From contig NZ_CP011270.1 in NCBI RefSeq assembly GCF_001610835.1, forward strand, positions 4,482,001 to 4,546,000: 64,000 bases of DNA, written 5' to 3'. The stretch comes from Planctomyces sp. SH-PL14 (GTDB lineage Bacteria > Planctomycetota > Planctomycetia > Planctomycetales > Planctomycetaceae). This document shows, one piece after another, positions 7,361 through 16,788 of the stretch. Under the pieces are notes generated by a model. It had not been told where the DNA came from and did no database searches. It saw nothing but the letters and a program-made list of their open reading frames with translations. A program made the position numbers and the translations under genes. Within the stretch, counting starts at the first letter, position 1. Each line of letters opens with the position of its first letter.

Positions 7361-8876
7361 CCAACGCCGTTAACCCCGGTTGAGGAGCTTGAGTCTCCTG
7401 GCCTGGTCGATCTGCTGGGACGTGGCGTTGGTGATCTTTGGCGATCCCGCCGGCCGCTCCTTCTTCCTCCGTGTGTAGTCCCGGCTGGCCTTGTTCTTCC
7501 GCTCATACGGGTCGGTGACGGATTCACGCAGCATCGCGCACAGCGTCTGACCTCGAACAACGGGATGCCGGTAGTCCCGTATCAGTCGACGGAACGACCG
7601 CAAGACTCCCGCCATGCTGATTCGAGACAGCGGAACCTGGGCCTTCGCCAGTTCCACTGCAACCGACAGTCCCATGCCCCACAGGCCGACCAGCGACCAT
7701 TCGAGCTCGACCGCGGCATTCAGGGAGGACAGGCTGCGGAGTTTTCGTCGACCGAACGTCTGCTTCAGGGTTCGATAGAACAGTTCCACTCCCCAGCGTT
7801 TGCGGTACAGGTCCAGGACCGCCCGGTCGCTCAAGATCTTCGGGTCCCGGACGCTCGTGAGCAGAGAGATCGGAGATCTCGGTCCCTGGGCCACGATCAG
7901 CCGGAACACCAGAGGCGGATCGAGCCGTTTGGCGGCCTCGTCAGGCCAGACGTAGACGGTTCCTTGCGATTCCCGCACGAACCCCAGCTTCCGCAGAAGC
8001 TTGACGTTCGCTCCCACCCGAACCAGCAGATGCCGGCCGCTTCCCAGGACTTTCCGGGCGAAGTCATAGCCCACGAAGCCGGCGTCCGCCGTCATCAAGC
8101 TTCCCTCGGGCAGGTCCTGGAGCATCTGAAGGGCGTGTTCCCGCTCACTGCTGTCGGCGGGGCCGATCCGCCAGTCCCACGGAAGCCCCGTCCCGACATG
8201 GAACAAGGTCGTCAGCCACATCTGGGGAACGCGGGCCGCCTTGGCCCCGGCGGCTGTTCTCGTCCGTTGGCGGCGGTGGCGCCTCTTCCGGATCGATCTC
8301 TTGAACGACGGGGCATAGGCCGTCTCGTGGGACTGGGTGCGAGGGAGCTCCACTCGGCTGCCATCGACCCCGTAGACCACCAGACCGCAGGATTCCCACT
8401 GCCGGGGGAGCGTCTGGCGAATCCGCTTTCGGAGAGCCGTCGTGAGAAGATAGACCAGGGGAACGGTCCAGCGTCGGAGGAGCTTCATGAAGGCCTGGGA
8501 CGACCCGGCCAGAGGGCCGTGATGGGGGAACAGATGCGCCATCAGCCTGTGGGTCGTGACAAACCGTTCCTGCAGTGTCTGCTCATCGGACCAGGCCCAC
8601 AGAAGGGCGGCTCGAACCAACAGTGGTGGCGTCCACGTGCAGTCGTGCCGGAAGAGGATGGTCTTCCAGTCCGTCCCAGCCAGAAGCCATTGCAGAGCTT
8701 TCTCGAGATGCCGAGAATTGAGCGCAACATCCGGAGACAGGTCTTGATGCGGCATCCCCGAATCCTTTCGGGAGGGCGAAGTGGGTGGGTTTCAGTGTGA
8801 GAACCGAAGCGTCTCCACAACGCCATGTCGCATCAAGACTTTCTTTTTGAACACGAACCAGGGTTAACGGCGTTGG
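7361..8876 (-). mobile_element. IS4-type insertion sequence, copy 1
   Basis: A 1516-bp element with terminal inverted repeats CCAACGCCGTTAACCC followed by C/T and GGTT (20 of 21 match between ends). It is flanked by the 7-bp direct duplication GTGACCC at 7354-7360 and 8877-8883. A single transposase gene fills it. Its stop codon lies in one terminal repeat. It appears identical to the copies at 43035-44550 and 60453-61968, so all three probably transposed recently. Confidence 0.95.
7370..8755 (-). CDS. IS4-family DDE transposase (copy 1)
   Basis: A 461-residue transposase. The DDE catalytic acids are readable: D131 in VYGVDGSRVEL, D224 in LMTADAGFVGYDF and E324 in the C-terminal motif. That motif is YRKRWGVELFYRTLK and matches the IS4 signature Y-x2-R-x3-E-x6-K (Y317, R320, E324, K331) exactly. 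AAAGGA eight bases before ATG 8755 serves as ribosome binding site. A basic stretch at residues 152-167 (KRSIRKRRHRRQR) may contact DNA. The gene is intact and identical in product to the other two copies. It would cut at the terminal repeats and insert with a 7-bp stagger. Confidence 0.95.
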   Translation of the reverse strand: MPHQDLSPDVALNSRHLEKALQWLLAGTDWKTILFRHDCTWTPPLLVRAALLWAWSDEQTLQERFVTTHRLMAHLFPHHGPLAGSSQAFMKLLRRWTVPLVYLLTTALRKRIRQTLPRQWESCGLVVYGVDGSRVELPRTQSHETAYAPSFKRSIRKRRHRRQRTRTAAGAKAARVPQMWLTTLFHVGTGLPWDWRIGPADSSEREHALQMLQDLPEGSLMTADAGFVGYDFARKVLGSGRHLLVRVGANVKLLRKLGFVRESQGTVYVWPDEAAKRLDPPLVFRLIVAQGPRSPISLLTSVRDPKILSDRAVLDLYRKRWGVELFYRTLKQTFGRRKLRSLSSLNAAVELEWSLVGLWGMGLSVAVELAKAQVPLSRISMAGVLRSFRRLIRDYRHPVVRGQTLCAMLRESVTDPYERKNKASRDYTRRKKERPAGSPKITNATSQQIDQARRLKLLNRG

Positions 8877-9045
8877 GTGACCCCCTTGACCCCGGCTGCC
8901 GTCGCACGTTGGGTTTGAGGTGGCACAGCCGTGCCGGCAAGGACGTGCCACTCGGCCACTGTACGAAGCACAACGGCCCGATTATGGTCATACCACACAC
9001 TGCTTGGCCCTCCCCCCGCCCCGCTCGCCCACCACCCTCGCATCC

Positions 9046-11778
9046 ATGCCGCGACTCCCCTCGCTCCTGGTGTCGTTCGCCCTCGCCACCCTCGTCCCGG
9101 CAGCCCTGCTGGTCGGAACCACCCGCCCAGCCGCAGCGGCCGAACCGCTCGACCCGACCCGCTTCGAAATCACGGTCCTCTCCACCGGCCTCAAGCAGCC
9201 CATGGAGATGGCGGTCGGGCCCGACCGGACCGTCTACTACATCGAGCTCGACGGCAAACTCCGCGCCCTCCGCCCCGGCCGGTCCGAAGCGGAACTGATC
9301 GGCGAAGTCACCGTCACAACGGCCCAGGAGAACGGCCTCATCGGCCTCGCCCTCGATCCGGAATTCGCCCGCAACAGCTGGATCTATCTCCAGTACTCTC
9401 CGCCCGACTTCCCCGGCCAGCACATCAGCCGCTTCACGCTGAAGGACGGCAAGCTCGACCTCGCCTCGGAAAAGCTCCTGCTCAAGTACGAGGAGCAGCG
9501 AAAGGAGTGCTGCCACCACGCCGGCTCCCTCGCCTTCGGTCCGCGAGGCGAATTGTTCATCGCCGCCGGAGACAACACCCACCCCCACGGCGACTCCCAG
9601 GGATACGCCCCGATCGACGAGCGGGCCGACAAAGCCCCGTGGGACGCGCAGAAGTCCTCCTCGAACACGAACAGCTACAACGGCAAGGTCCTGCGGATTC
9701 GCCCGCTCCCGGACGGCACTGTCGAGATCCCCGACGGCAACCTCTTTCCGAAAGACGGCTCGCAGGGACGCCCCGAGATCTACGTCATGGGCTGCCGCAA
9801 CCCGTGGCGGATCAGCGTCGACTCCGCGAGCGGCAACCTCTACTGGGGCGACGTCGGTCCCGACGCCGGCGGCGACGGCGACCGCGGTCCCCGCGGCTAC
9901 GACGAGATCAACCAGGCCCGCCGCACCGGGAACTTCGGCTGGCCCTACTTCATCGGCAACAATTTTCCCTATGCGGACGTCGACTTCGCGACGGGCCAGA
10001 TCGGGCCCAAGTTCGATCCCCTCGCGCCGCTGAACGAGTCCCCGAACAACACCGGGATCAAGACGCTTCCACCCGCCCAGCCCGCGCTCCTCTACTACCC
10101 CTACGGCGACTCGACCGAGTTCCCCGAGCTCGGCAAAGGGGGCCGCACCGCCTGCGCCGGCCCGGTCTATCACTACTCCGAGGGGCTGGCGTCGGCCACG
10201 AAGTTCCCCCCCGCCTATGACAAGGCCCTGTTCATCTACGAGTGGACCCGCCACTGGATCAAGGTGGTCCACCTCGACGATGCTTTTCACGTGAAGTCGA
10301 TCGAGCCCTTCATGCCCGATCAGCCCTTCGTCCGGCCGATCGACATGGAGTTCGGTCCCGAAGGCGCGCTCTACCTCATCGAGTACGGCGAGACCTGGGG
10401 CGTGAACAAGGACTCGCGGCTCATCCGCATCGACTACGTCCGCGGCAACCGGGCCCCGCTCGCCGTCGCCACCGCGGAAAACAACATCGGCAAGCAGCCG
10501 CTCGCCGTCGCCCTCTCGAGCAAGGGCTCCTTCGACAAGGACCAGGACGATGCCCTGACCTACGAATGGCGGGTCATCCCCGGCACCCCGGCTGGAACCC
10601 CCGCGGAACCGAAGGTCGTCTCCCGCGAGCCGAACCCGACCGTCACCTTTAGCGACCCCGGCGTCTTCAACGTCGAGCTCGTCGTCTCCGACCGCCAGGG
10701 AGCCCAGCGGGCGGCCTCGATCCCGGTCGTCGTGGGGAACGCCCGCCCGACCGTGAAGTTCCTCCATCCGCAGGAGGGGGACTTCTACGACGCCGACCAG
10801 CCGATCCCCTACCGTCTTTATGTAAATGACCCGGAAGACGGCACCAGCGACTTCGACGAAGCCGACGCGAAGCAGCTCCCCGAGATCGATCCCGAAGCGG
10901 GCATCCGTCTCGCGTTGAACGCCGCCTTCGTCAACGGGCCGATCCCAACCGCCGCTTCGGCCGGACAGCCGGAGCAGGGCCCGCCCGGTCTCCTGATGAT
11001 GAAGCGAAGCGACTGCTTCAACTGCCACGCCGTCGACCAGAAGCGGGTCGGCCCGCCGCTCCTCGATGTCGCCTCAAAGTACCGCGGTCAGACGGGCACG
11101 ATCGACGCCTCGATCCAGCGGGTCCTCAAAGGCTCGACCGGCGTGTGGGGCAAGATCCCGATGATCCCCCACTCCCAGCACACCCCCGAACAGGTCCGCG
11201 AGATGGTCACGTGGATCTACTCTCTCGAACCGGCCGGTCTCGTCCGGGTCTTCCAGGGTTTCACCGGAGAGGTCCCGGTCGACAAGGCCGAGACGGCCAA
11301 GCCCGGCCACTATTCGCTCCAGGCGAACTACACCGACCGCGGCTTCGGCGAGATCCCGGCCCTCAACGCCTCCGCGACACTCCATCTCCGCCAGCGGCTC
11401 GTCGAAGCGGAAGCGGCCGATGAAGTCCACGGCGCGCAGATCCTCGGAGGAACCGCGAGCGGCGGCCGGTTCATCGGCGCCATCAACCACGAGAACTATC
11501 TCCGGTTCGACAAGATCGACTTCGACCGGGTCAAGCGGCTCTCGTTCCAGGTCACCTCGGCCGGTTCCGGAGGAAAGATCGAAGTCCACCTCGACCGCCC
11601 CGATGGCCCCGCGGTCGCGACCGCGGACGTGGAGGTCAACGGCTCGTGGGACAAGTGGTACGAGCGGACGGTCGACCTTGGAATGGTCTCCGGCCGCCAC
11701 GACCTCTACCTCGTCTTCGTGAACCCTGAGCGCCGCGGCGGGCTCATGAACCTCGACTCGGTCTACTTTCATCCTTGA
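9046..11778 (+). CDS. Secreted sugar dehydrogenase-like propeller / PKD / cytochrome c / CBM fusion
   Basis: A 910-residue exported protein. ATG 9046 starts a clear signal peptide (SLLVSFALATLVPAALLV, ending in AAAAE); the frame is open from 8920 but the extra part derives from the repeat. Residues about 35-480 form a glucose/sorbosone dehydrogenase-type six-bladed propeller (GLIGLALDPEF, CCHHAGSLAFGPRGELFIA, GCRNPWRISVD). Residues about 490-575 look like a PKD domain (DALTYEWRVIPG, FSDPGVFNVEL). A haem motif CFNCH is at 657-661, and residues about 785-910 are a CBM6-like carbohydrate-binding domain. The order suggests oxidation of a bound polysaccharide or sugar with electrons passed to its own haem. 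The true cofactor is not shown. Confidence 0.85.
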   Translation: MPRLPSLLVSFALATLVPAALLVGTTRPAAAAEPLDPTRFEITVLSTGLKQPMEMAVGPDRTVYYIELDGKLRALRPGRSEAELIGEVTVTTAQENGLIGLALDPEFARNSWIYLQYSPPDFPGQHISRFTLKDGKLDLASEKLLLKYEEQRKECCHHAGSLAFGPRGELFIAAGDNTHPHGDSQGYAPIDERADKAPWDAQKSSSNTNSYNGKVLRIRPLPDGTVEIPDGNLFPKDGSQGRPEIYVMGCRNPWRISVDSASGNLYWGDVGPDAGGDGDRGPRGYDEINQARRTGNFGWPYFIGNNFPYADVDFATGQIGPKFDPLAPLNESPNNTGIKTLPPAQPALLYYPYGDSTEFPELGKGGRTACAGPVYHYSEGLASATKFPPAYDKALFIYEWTRHWIKVVHLDDAFHVKSIEPFMPDQPFVRPIDMEFGPEGALYLIEYGETWGVNKDSRLIRIDYVRGNRAPLAVATAENNIGKQPLAVALSSKGSFDKDQDDALTYEWRVIPGTPAGTPAEPKVVSREPNPTVTFSDPGVFNVELVVSDRQGAQRAASIPVVVGNARPTVKFLHPQEGDFYDADQPIPYRLYVNDPEDGTSDFDEADAKQLPEIDPEAGIRLALNAAFVNGPIPTAASAGQPEQGPPGLLMMKRSDCFNCHAVDQKRVGPPLLDVASKYRGQTGTIDASIQRVLKGSTGVWGKIPMIPHSQHTPEQVREMVTWIYSLEPAGLVRVFQGFTGEVPVDKAETAKPGHYSLQANYTDRGFGEIPALNASATLHLRQRLVEAEAADEVHGAQILGGTASGGRFIGAINHENYLRFDKIDFDRVKRLSFQVTSAGSGGKIEVHLDRPDGPAVATADVEVNGSWDKWYERTVDLGMVSGRHDLYLVFVNPERRGGLMNLDSVYFHP

Positions 11779-11867
11779 GGTGCCGCTGCCCACAGCTCGC
11801 AACCGCAGTCAGCGAAGAGGTGAGCGGGAGTCCTACACGCCGATCCGCGCTCGGGCACCGGAATGTA

Positions 11868-11889
11868 GCCCTCTCGCTCCGCGAGAGGA
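11868..11889. terminator. Possible bidirectional hairpin
   Basis: CCTCTCG-CTC-CGCGAGAGG forms a compact hairpin in the 172 bp between the convergent propeller-fusion and DUF1549/DUF1553 genes. There is no T-run, so intrinsic termination is uncertain; position and symmetry are the only support. Confidence 0.3.
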
Positions 11890-11950
11890 GCGCGCGACCG
11901 GCGCTCTGTCGCCCAATCCGAGACCACACTCCCGCTCCGTCCTTACAGGC

Positions 11951-14900
11951 TTATTCTCGCGTGATGAATTCGTCCGTGTTGAGGAGCGTCCGCGCCACGG
12001 CACACCACGCAGCCGAAGTCGGCTGATCCACCTCCGGCCCCAACAGAACCGGCGCCACCTCCTTCGCCGCATCCAGACTTCCGGCAAACCGCGTCCGCTG
12101 CTGATCGAGATAGGAGAGAAGGATCGTCATCTCCTGAGCCGTCGCCTCACGGGCATAACAGATCCGGAACGCCCGCTCGATCCGGTCCCGGTCGCCCGAC
12201 GACGTGCCGTCGGCAATCTCGGTCCACAGTCGCTTCGCCAGCCCCCGCGCCAGCTCGATGAACACCTCATCGTTGGCGGTCATCAGCGCCTGCAGCGGCG
12301 TATTCGAACGGGGCCGACGCGTGCAAACGCTCGACAGACTCGGCGCGTCGAAGGTCGTGAACAGCGGGTAGGGAGCACTGCGGATGAACTGCGTGTACAG
12401 CGCCCGGCGGTACCGCTCTCCCCCCTGGCTCGTCTCCCACTTCTTCTTCGTCTGCGTGAAGGCGTACACCCCCTCCGGCTGCGGCGGCCGGACTGTCGGA
12501 CCGCCGATCGCGGGGTTCAACAGCCCGCTCGCCGTGAGAGCCGCATCGCGAACGGTCTCCGCCTCGAACCGGACCCGGTTCTGATGCGCGAGCCACTGAT
12601 TGCCCGGATCGCGGGCCTTGATCTCCGACCGATACCGCGATGCCTGCCGGTATGTGGCCGAAGTGACGATCGTCCGGTGCAGTTCCTTCATCGACCAGCC
12701 GCCGTCGACAAACAGCCGGGCCAGCCAGTCGAGGAGCTCCGGATGGGTCGGCGGCGTCCCCTGCATCCCGAAGTCGTTCTCGGTCTCGACGAGACCGGTC
12801 CCGAAGTACCGCATCCAGACCCGGTTGACCGTCACCCGCGGCGTGAGCGGGTTGTCGGCGCGGACCAGCCACCGCGCGAGATCGAGCCGGCTCGGCGTCC
12901 CCGTCGCGCCCAGGGGCGGCAAGGCCGCGGGGGTCCCCGGTTCGAGCTTGCCGGTCGCCTTGTCGGGATTAAGGAAGTCGCCGCGGAGGTGGATGTAGGT
13001 GTCGCGGGGCTTGGGCGTCTCCCGCATCACCATCACGGCGGTCACATTGGCGGGCTTCCGTGTCAGCCGGTCCGCTTCCCGGGTGGCGATCTGCTGCGGG
13101 TAGTCCATCTCCGCGAACGTCTGGTCGAGGAGCTTTCCCTCGTCCGCCGTCCGTTCCGCGGGCGCCTTGGCGGCAATCTCCCGGGCCTGCTTCGACCGCT
13201 CCGGATTCGGATGGAACGCCGGCACCTGGTCGGTCACGGTCAACTGGAACCGCCCGATCAGGTAGTTCTTGTTGACGTCGTGCCGCAGCTTGATCGTCAT
13301 CTTCGAGGGAGGCATGGCGATCGGCTCGGCGAAGATGAACCATGCCTCCTGCCGCCCCTTTCCCCCCTGTCCGATCTCGAGCGCCCAGCCGGTCTTGCGG
13401 TCCTCGTCGATCGCCGCCGTCACTGGATACTTGTCCTTCTCGTGCGACGCGACCGCATAGGCGATCGGGATCCGCTTGCCGTCGCCAATCACCTCGAACT
13501 CGGAGAGCACGAAGTTCCCGTTCCCGGCCGTCCCCGATCCGCCGTTGGCGAGGGTCTCGTGCGGAAACACTTCCAGCCGGATCGCCGCCATTCGCTCGAG
13601 CTTCGTCGTCGCCAAGAGCTCATAGTTGTCGTTCGGGGCTCCTTCGGCCGGGACGAGGTACGTCTGATCGGGAAGCTGAGCGATCTTCCGGCCCGCCTCG
13701 CTCGTCGTCCGCTCGATCTCGAAGTACGACCACTCCGGCGCGGCAGGAGCCGGTTCCGTCAGCGCCTTCTCCCAGGCCGCGCGGCGGGCAGGGGTTTCTT
13801 CCGCGAGCGTGTCGCGGCGGTCCATCGCCACCTTGGCCTGCGGACTGATCAGCATGTCGGGCGTCGTCGTGCCGAAGACTTCCCCCGGCAGGACGTCGAT
13901 CGTCTCGCCGCGGTTGTTGACGTCGGTCCCGTGATTGAAGAAGGCGAAGAGCTGGAAATACTCCTTGTGCGTGAGCGGGTCGAACTTGTGCGTGTGGCAC
14001 TGAGCACACCCCAGCGTCAGCCCCAGCCAGACCGCCCCGGTCGTGTTGACCCGGTCGACGACGATCTCGTTGCGGAACTGCTCGGCGTCGGTTCCCCCCT
14101 CCTCGTTGATCATCGTGTTGCGATGGAACGCCGACGCGATGAGCTGCAGCCGGGTCGGGTCGGGGAGGAGGTCCCCGGCGAGCTGCTCGACGGTGAACTG
14201 GTCGAACGGCATGTCCCGGTTGAGGGCCTGGATGACCCAGTCGCGGTAGGGCCACAGGTGCCGCTCGTTGTCGATCGTGTACCCGTTCGAGTCGGCGTAG
14301 CGGGCCTGGTCGAGCCAGTACCTCCCCCATCGCTCGCCGTAGTGCGGGCTGTCGAGCAGCCGGTCGACGAGTCGCTCGTAGGCCCCCGGCGCGGTGTCAG
14401 CCTCGAACGCCGTGACCTCTTCGGGGGTCGGCAGGAGGCCGATCAGATCGAGCGTCAGCCGGCGGATGAGAGTCTCGCGGTCGGCCTCCGGCGAGGGGGC
14501 GATCCCCTCCCGCTCCAGCTTCGCCAGGATGAAGGCGTCGATCTCATTCCGGATCCAGGACGGATTCTTGACGGCGGGCGGGTTTGGCGAGCCGACCGGA
14601 AGGAACGCCCAGTGTCCCTCGTACTCCGCCCCTTCGGTGATCCACCGCTCGAGGATCGCTTTCTGCGCCTCGGTCAGCTTGCGGTGCGAATGTGGCGGGG
14701 GCATCAGGACATCCGGATCCGCGGCGCGAATCCGGGCCACAAGCTCGCTCTCGGCGGTCCGGCCGGCGACGACCGCCGGGTGGTCTCCGCCGACGGCCCC
14801 GTCGCGGGTATCGAGCCGCAGGTCCGCCTCGCGGGTCTTGGGATCAGGCCCGTGACAGAAGAAGCAGTTGTTCGAGAGGATCGGCCGGACGTCCCGGTTG

Positions 14901-14998
14901 TAAGAGAGTTTGTCCTCGGCCCGCGCGGTCGCGATCGCCGCTCCCGTCACCGCGATAAGACAGAACAGACGGAGGATCGATCGGGAATCGGGCCGCAT
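11951..14998 (-). CDS. DUF1549/DUF1553 protein with planctomycete cytochrome c domain
   Basis: A 1015-residue secreted protein of the large planctomycete PSC1-DUF1549-DUF1553 type. ATG 14998 is chosen over an in-frame GTG at 15007, since GGAAGG lies at a usable distance from the ATG. A signal peptide (LRLFCLIAVTGAAIATARA) precedes the haem motif CFFCH at residues 45-49 within the PSC1 domain. DUF1549 follows (about 150-360; IDAFILAKLEREGIAPSPEA), then an internal beta-rich region, then DUF1553 (about 720-960; RLDLARWLVRADNPLTPRVTVNR in two parts). These proteins are usually encoded beside DUF1501 genes. Function is unknown but probably extracytoplasmic electron transfer or polymer breakdown. 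Confidence 0.88.
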   Translation of the reverse strand: MRPDSRSILRLFCLIAVTGAAIATARAEDKLSYNRDVRPILSNNCFFCHGPDPKTREADLRLDTRDGAVGGDHPAVVAGRTAESELVARIRAADPDVLMPPPHSHRKLTEAQKAILERWITEGAEYEGHWAFLPVGSPNPPAVKNPSWIRNEIDAFILAKLEREGIAPSPEADRETLIRRLTLDLIGLLPTPEEVTAFEADTAPGAYERLVDRLLDSPHYGERWGRYWLDQARYADSNGYTIDNERHLWPYRDWVIQALNRDMPFDQFTVEQLAGDLLPDPTRLQLIASAFHRNTMINEEGGTDAEQFRNEIVVDRVNTTGAVWLGLTLGCAQCHTHKFDPLTHKEYFQLFAFFNHGTDVNNRGETIDVLPGEVFGTTTPDMLISPQAKVAMDRRDTLAEETPARRAAWEKALTEPAPAAPEWSYFEIERTTSEAGRKIAQLPDQTYLVPAEGAPNDNYELLATTKLERMAAIRLEVFPHETLANGGSGTAGNGNFVLSEFEVIGDGKRIPIAYAVASHEKDKYPVTAAIDEDRKTGWALEIGQGGKGRQEAWFIFAEPIAMPPSKMTIKLRHDVNKNYLIGRFQLTVTDQVPAFHPNPERSKQAREIAAKAPAERTADEGKLLDQTFAEMDYPQQIATREADRLTRKPANVTAVMVMRETPKPRDTYIHLRGDFLNPDKATGKLEPGTPAALPPLGATGTPSRLDLARWLVRADNPLTPRVTVNRVWMRYFGTGLVETENDFGMQGTPPTHPELLDWLARLFVDGGWSMKELHRTIVTSATYRQASRYRSEIKARDPGNQWLAHQNRVRFEAETVRDAALTASGLLNPAIGGPTVRPPQPEGVYAFTQTKKKWETSQGGERYRRALYTQFIRSAPYPLFTTFDAPSLSSVCTRRPRSNTPLQALMTANDEVFIELARGLAKRLWTEIADGTSSGDRDRIERAFRICYAREATAQEMTILLSYLDQQRTRFAGSLDAAKEVAPVLLGPEVDQPTSAAWCAVARTLLNTDEFITRE

Positions 14999-15162
14999 CA
15001 AACGCACACCTTCCGTCCATCAGACCGCAGCGGCCGCGCGAGTCCCGCGGACCGGACGCTCCATTCTGCCCCGGAGAACGGCCCGACGCCATCGTCCCCG
15101 GGTTCTCCGGTCGACGGGAAGTGCAAACAGGACGCAGGCGGGTTTGGACCCGGAGGACGATT

Positions 15163-16305
15163 TCAGTCCGGAATCAACACCGCCCGAATCTGCGGAGCCC
15201 CGTCAGCCATCGACTCCCAGACCGCGATCGTCCGGTCCCCCGCCGGGCTCGAAACCACGACCGGATCGCGGGCCTGCGCAGCCAGCTTGCGCGGGGCTCC
15301 GTCACCGATTTGAACCATCAGGTCTCCCAGCCGCCCCTGGGTCCAGAGCACCACGACTCCCTTTCCGTGGCGGGCCACGGTCGGCTGTTCTCCCCGACCG
15401 AGAAGCGTTTCCCGCCCGTCGACCGCCAGGAAGACCTGATCCTGGCGGCGATACGCCGACCAGACCCGATCGTCGCCGCCGACCGCCAGCATGCCGCCGT
15501 CCATGGGGCACGCCTTGAGAGTCCAGGTCTTTTCCGAAAGAGCCTGGGCCGGCGAGAACGTCATGGCGTCCTTTGAACTGGCCACGAACATGTCCCGCTG
15601 TCCGTCGAGCTGATTGCGGAACAGGATGTGGACGCCGTCCTGGCTATCGACCGCAACCGAGGGGTGGCAGCACTCGCAGACGCTTCCATCCGGGGAGCGA
15701 TACACGACCTGATTCGGACTCCAGGTCTTTCCGCCATCCCGGGAGAACGCGGCGGCCAGCTCGGTCCCCTTGCGGCGGAGGTCGAGCCAAGTGCACCAGA
15801 GCGTTCCGTCCGGTCCGGCCGCCATGTTGTGGAGTCCTTCGCGGGCAGACGACTCGACGTCGTTGACATGGGCCGTTTCGGACCAGTCTCCCGCTGCCGA
15901 CCGGCGCCAGGTCCGGATGTCGCCATCCTTCCCCTTGCCGAGGAGGCCGCCGATGGCGGTCACGACGACCTCGCCCTTCACGACGGCGAGCCGCGGGCCG
16001 CGCCGCATCCCGAGGGACATGTTGGGGCAGCGAAAGGCGAGCGCGGGTGGCGAGAAGGTCTGTCCGCCGTCGTTCGACTGGGTGTGGTAGACGGCGTCGG
16101 CGACTCCGTAGACGAGATGGACCGTGCCGTCCGCGGCGATGGCAACCTGGGGTTGGCGGGGACGCTCTTCGGGGGTGCCGGTGGCGACGACGACTTCGGC
16201 CGCGATCGCCGGGCGTTGTCCGGGGATCAGCGCGAGGACGAATGCTGCCAGGAACACGAAGCGGATTCTCAGTTGTCCCGACCGCTGTTGCTGTCTGCTA
16301 TTCAT
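15163..16305 (-). CDS. Secreted BNR-repeat (sialidase-like) propeller protein
   Basis: A 380-residue exported beta-propeller. ATG 16305 is preceded by GGGAGA and starts a signal peptide (LRIRFVFLAAFVLALIPG, cleavage after AIA). Asp-box-like repeats S-x-D-G-G-x-T-x-S/W occur (QSNDGGQTFSP, FSRDGGKTWSPN, SSKDAMTFSPA), each marking a propeller blade. A CECCHPSVAVD stretch in the middle is unusual for BNR proteins and could bind metal. The sialidase Arg triad and YRIP start are not evident, so hydrolase activity is not assured; a carbohydrate-binding propeller is an equal possibility. It lies 164 bp upstream of, and is read toward, the DUF1549/DUF1553 gene on the same strand. Confidence 0.75.
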   Translation of the reverse strand: MNSRQQQRSGQLRIRFVFLAAFVLALIPGQRPAIAAEVVVATGTPEERPRQPQVAIAADGTVHLVYGVADAVYHTQSNDGGQTFSPPALAFRCPNMSLGMRRGPRLAVVKGEVVVTAIGGLLGKGKDGDIRTWRRSAAGDWSETAHVNDVESSAREGLHNMAAGPDGTLWCTWLDLRRKGTELAAAFSRDGGKTWSPNQVVYRSPDGSVCECCHPSVAVDSQDGVHILFRNQLDGQRDMFVASSKDAMTFSPAQALSEKTWTLKACPMDGGMLAVGGDDRVWSAYRRQDQVFLAVDGRETLLGRGEQPTVARHGKGVVVLWTQGRLGDLMVQIGDGAPRKLAAQARDPVVVSSPAGDRTIAVWESMADGAPQIRAVLIPD

Positions 16306-16395
16306 GCCTGCGATCTCCCGATGGTTCAGTTCCGTCGTTATTACGAATCGCCTCCTCGGCTGTGTCAACAACGGGCCCCTCGAGTGCTCGAAGAC

Positions 16396-16710
16396 CATCC
16401 TGCCGGCACGACTTCGATAGCTCAAACCCAACGTGCGACGGCCGCTGGGGTCAAGGGGGTCTCACCCCTTTGCCGCCGGAGGCACTTCCGTGAGGAACCG
16501 TGGTAAGCAACGGATGTCCCCTTTGTGGGACCGGCGCTGAGGACTCACCGCTCGCTCTGCAATCCCCGTGGGTTGGTGAGGGGGCATACGACATGGTGTC
16601 CGCGTTTTGGACACGTGCTCCTTCAGATACCTCTCGACGGCCAGGCCTCCGGCGGGCAAGGGGGTGTGACCCCCTTGCATCCCCCACCAGGGCGAGCCCC
16701 TGGACCCCGG
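16396..16710 (-). repeat. Hairpin repeat copy B
   Basis: A full reverse copy, from a degenerate CATCCTGCCGG end to CTGGACCCCGG. Hairpin B loop reads AAGGGGGTCTCACCCCTTT and hairpin A reads AAGGGGGTGTGACCCCCTT, so hairpin A here carries a different loop from most copies. It lies between the start of the BNR gene and the MerR promoter. Confidence 0.9.
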
Positions 16711-16734
16711 TATGGCTGTGAGACTATTCACGCC

Positions 16735-16766
16735 TTGACCCTGTAGTAAGGTCCAGAGTGTATACT
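16735..16766 (+). promoter_or_regulatory. MerR-type promoter/operator
   Basis: The -35 box TTGACC (16735-16740) and -10 box TATACT (16761-16766) are separated by an overlong 20-bp spacer, the hallmark of promoters activated by MerR-family DNA distortion. The spacer holds an imperfect dyad (ACCCTG...CCAGAGT). It reads directly into the merR-like gene, with CGGAGG at 16778-16783 as ribosome binding site. Confidence 0.8.
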
Positions 16767-16788
16767 GGTACGGTAATCGGAGGTTCCC

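Larger units (their letters stand above)
7113..8945 (+). repeat. Hairpin repeat copy A, split by IS copy 1
   Basis: A forward copy of the window's main repeat family, from CCGGGTCC at 7113 to CCGGCAAGGACG ending at 8945. About 310 bp remain when the IS and one target duplication are removed. Order: boundary hairpin, hairpin A (GGGGCAACGCCCC then TTTGCCCGCCGGAGGC), a roughly 180-bp middle, GCCTCCGGCGGCAAGG with hairpin B, then a tail with GTTGGGTTTGAG. The IS interrupts hairpin B at its tip. Confidence 0.9.

Noticed and set aside
7113-8945. Main repeat as a CRISPR array
   Set aside because: The copies are kilobases apart, have no regular spacers and contain no cas genes nearby.
7113-8945. Main repeat as a classical MITE of the IS
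   Set aside because: Its ends do not match the terminal repeats of the IS (CCAACGCCGTTAACCC) and no terminal inverted repeats or target duplications are visible around the repeat.
4072-15007. DUF1501 and DUF1549/DUF1553 genes as one operon
   Set aside because: They are on opposite strands and several genes plus an IS lie between them.
11780-15313. Open frame of 1177 codons on the plus strand
   Set aside because: Exactly opposite the DUF1549/DUF1553 gene, which has a signal peptide, a haem motif and family matches; the antisense product is Arg/Pro-rich without domains.
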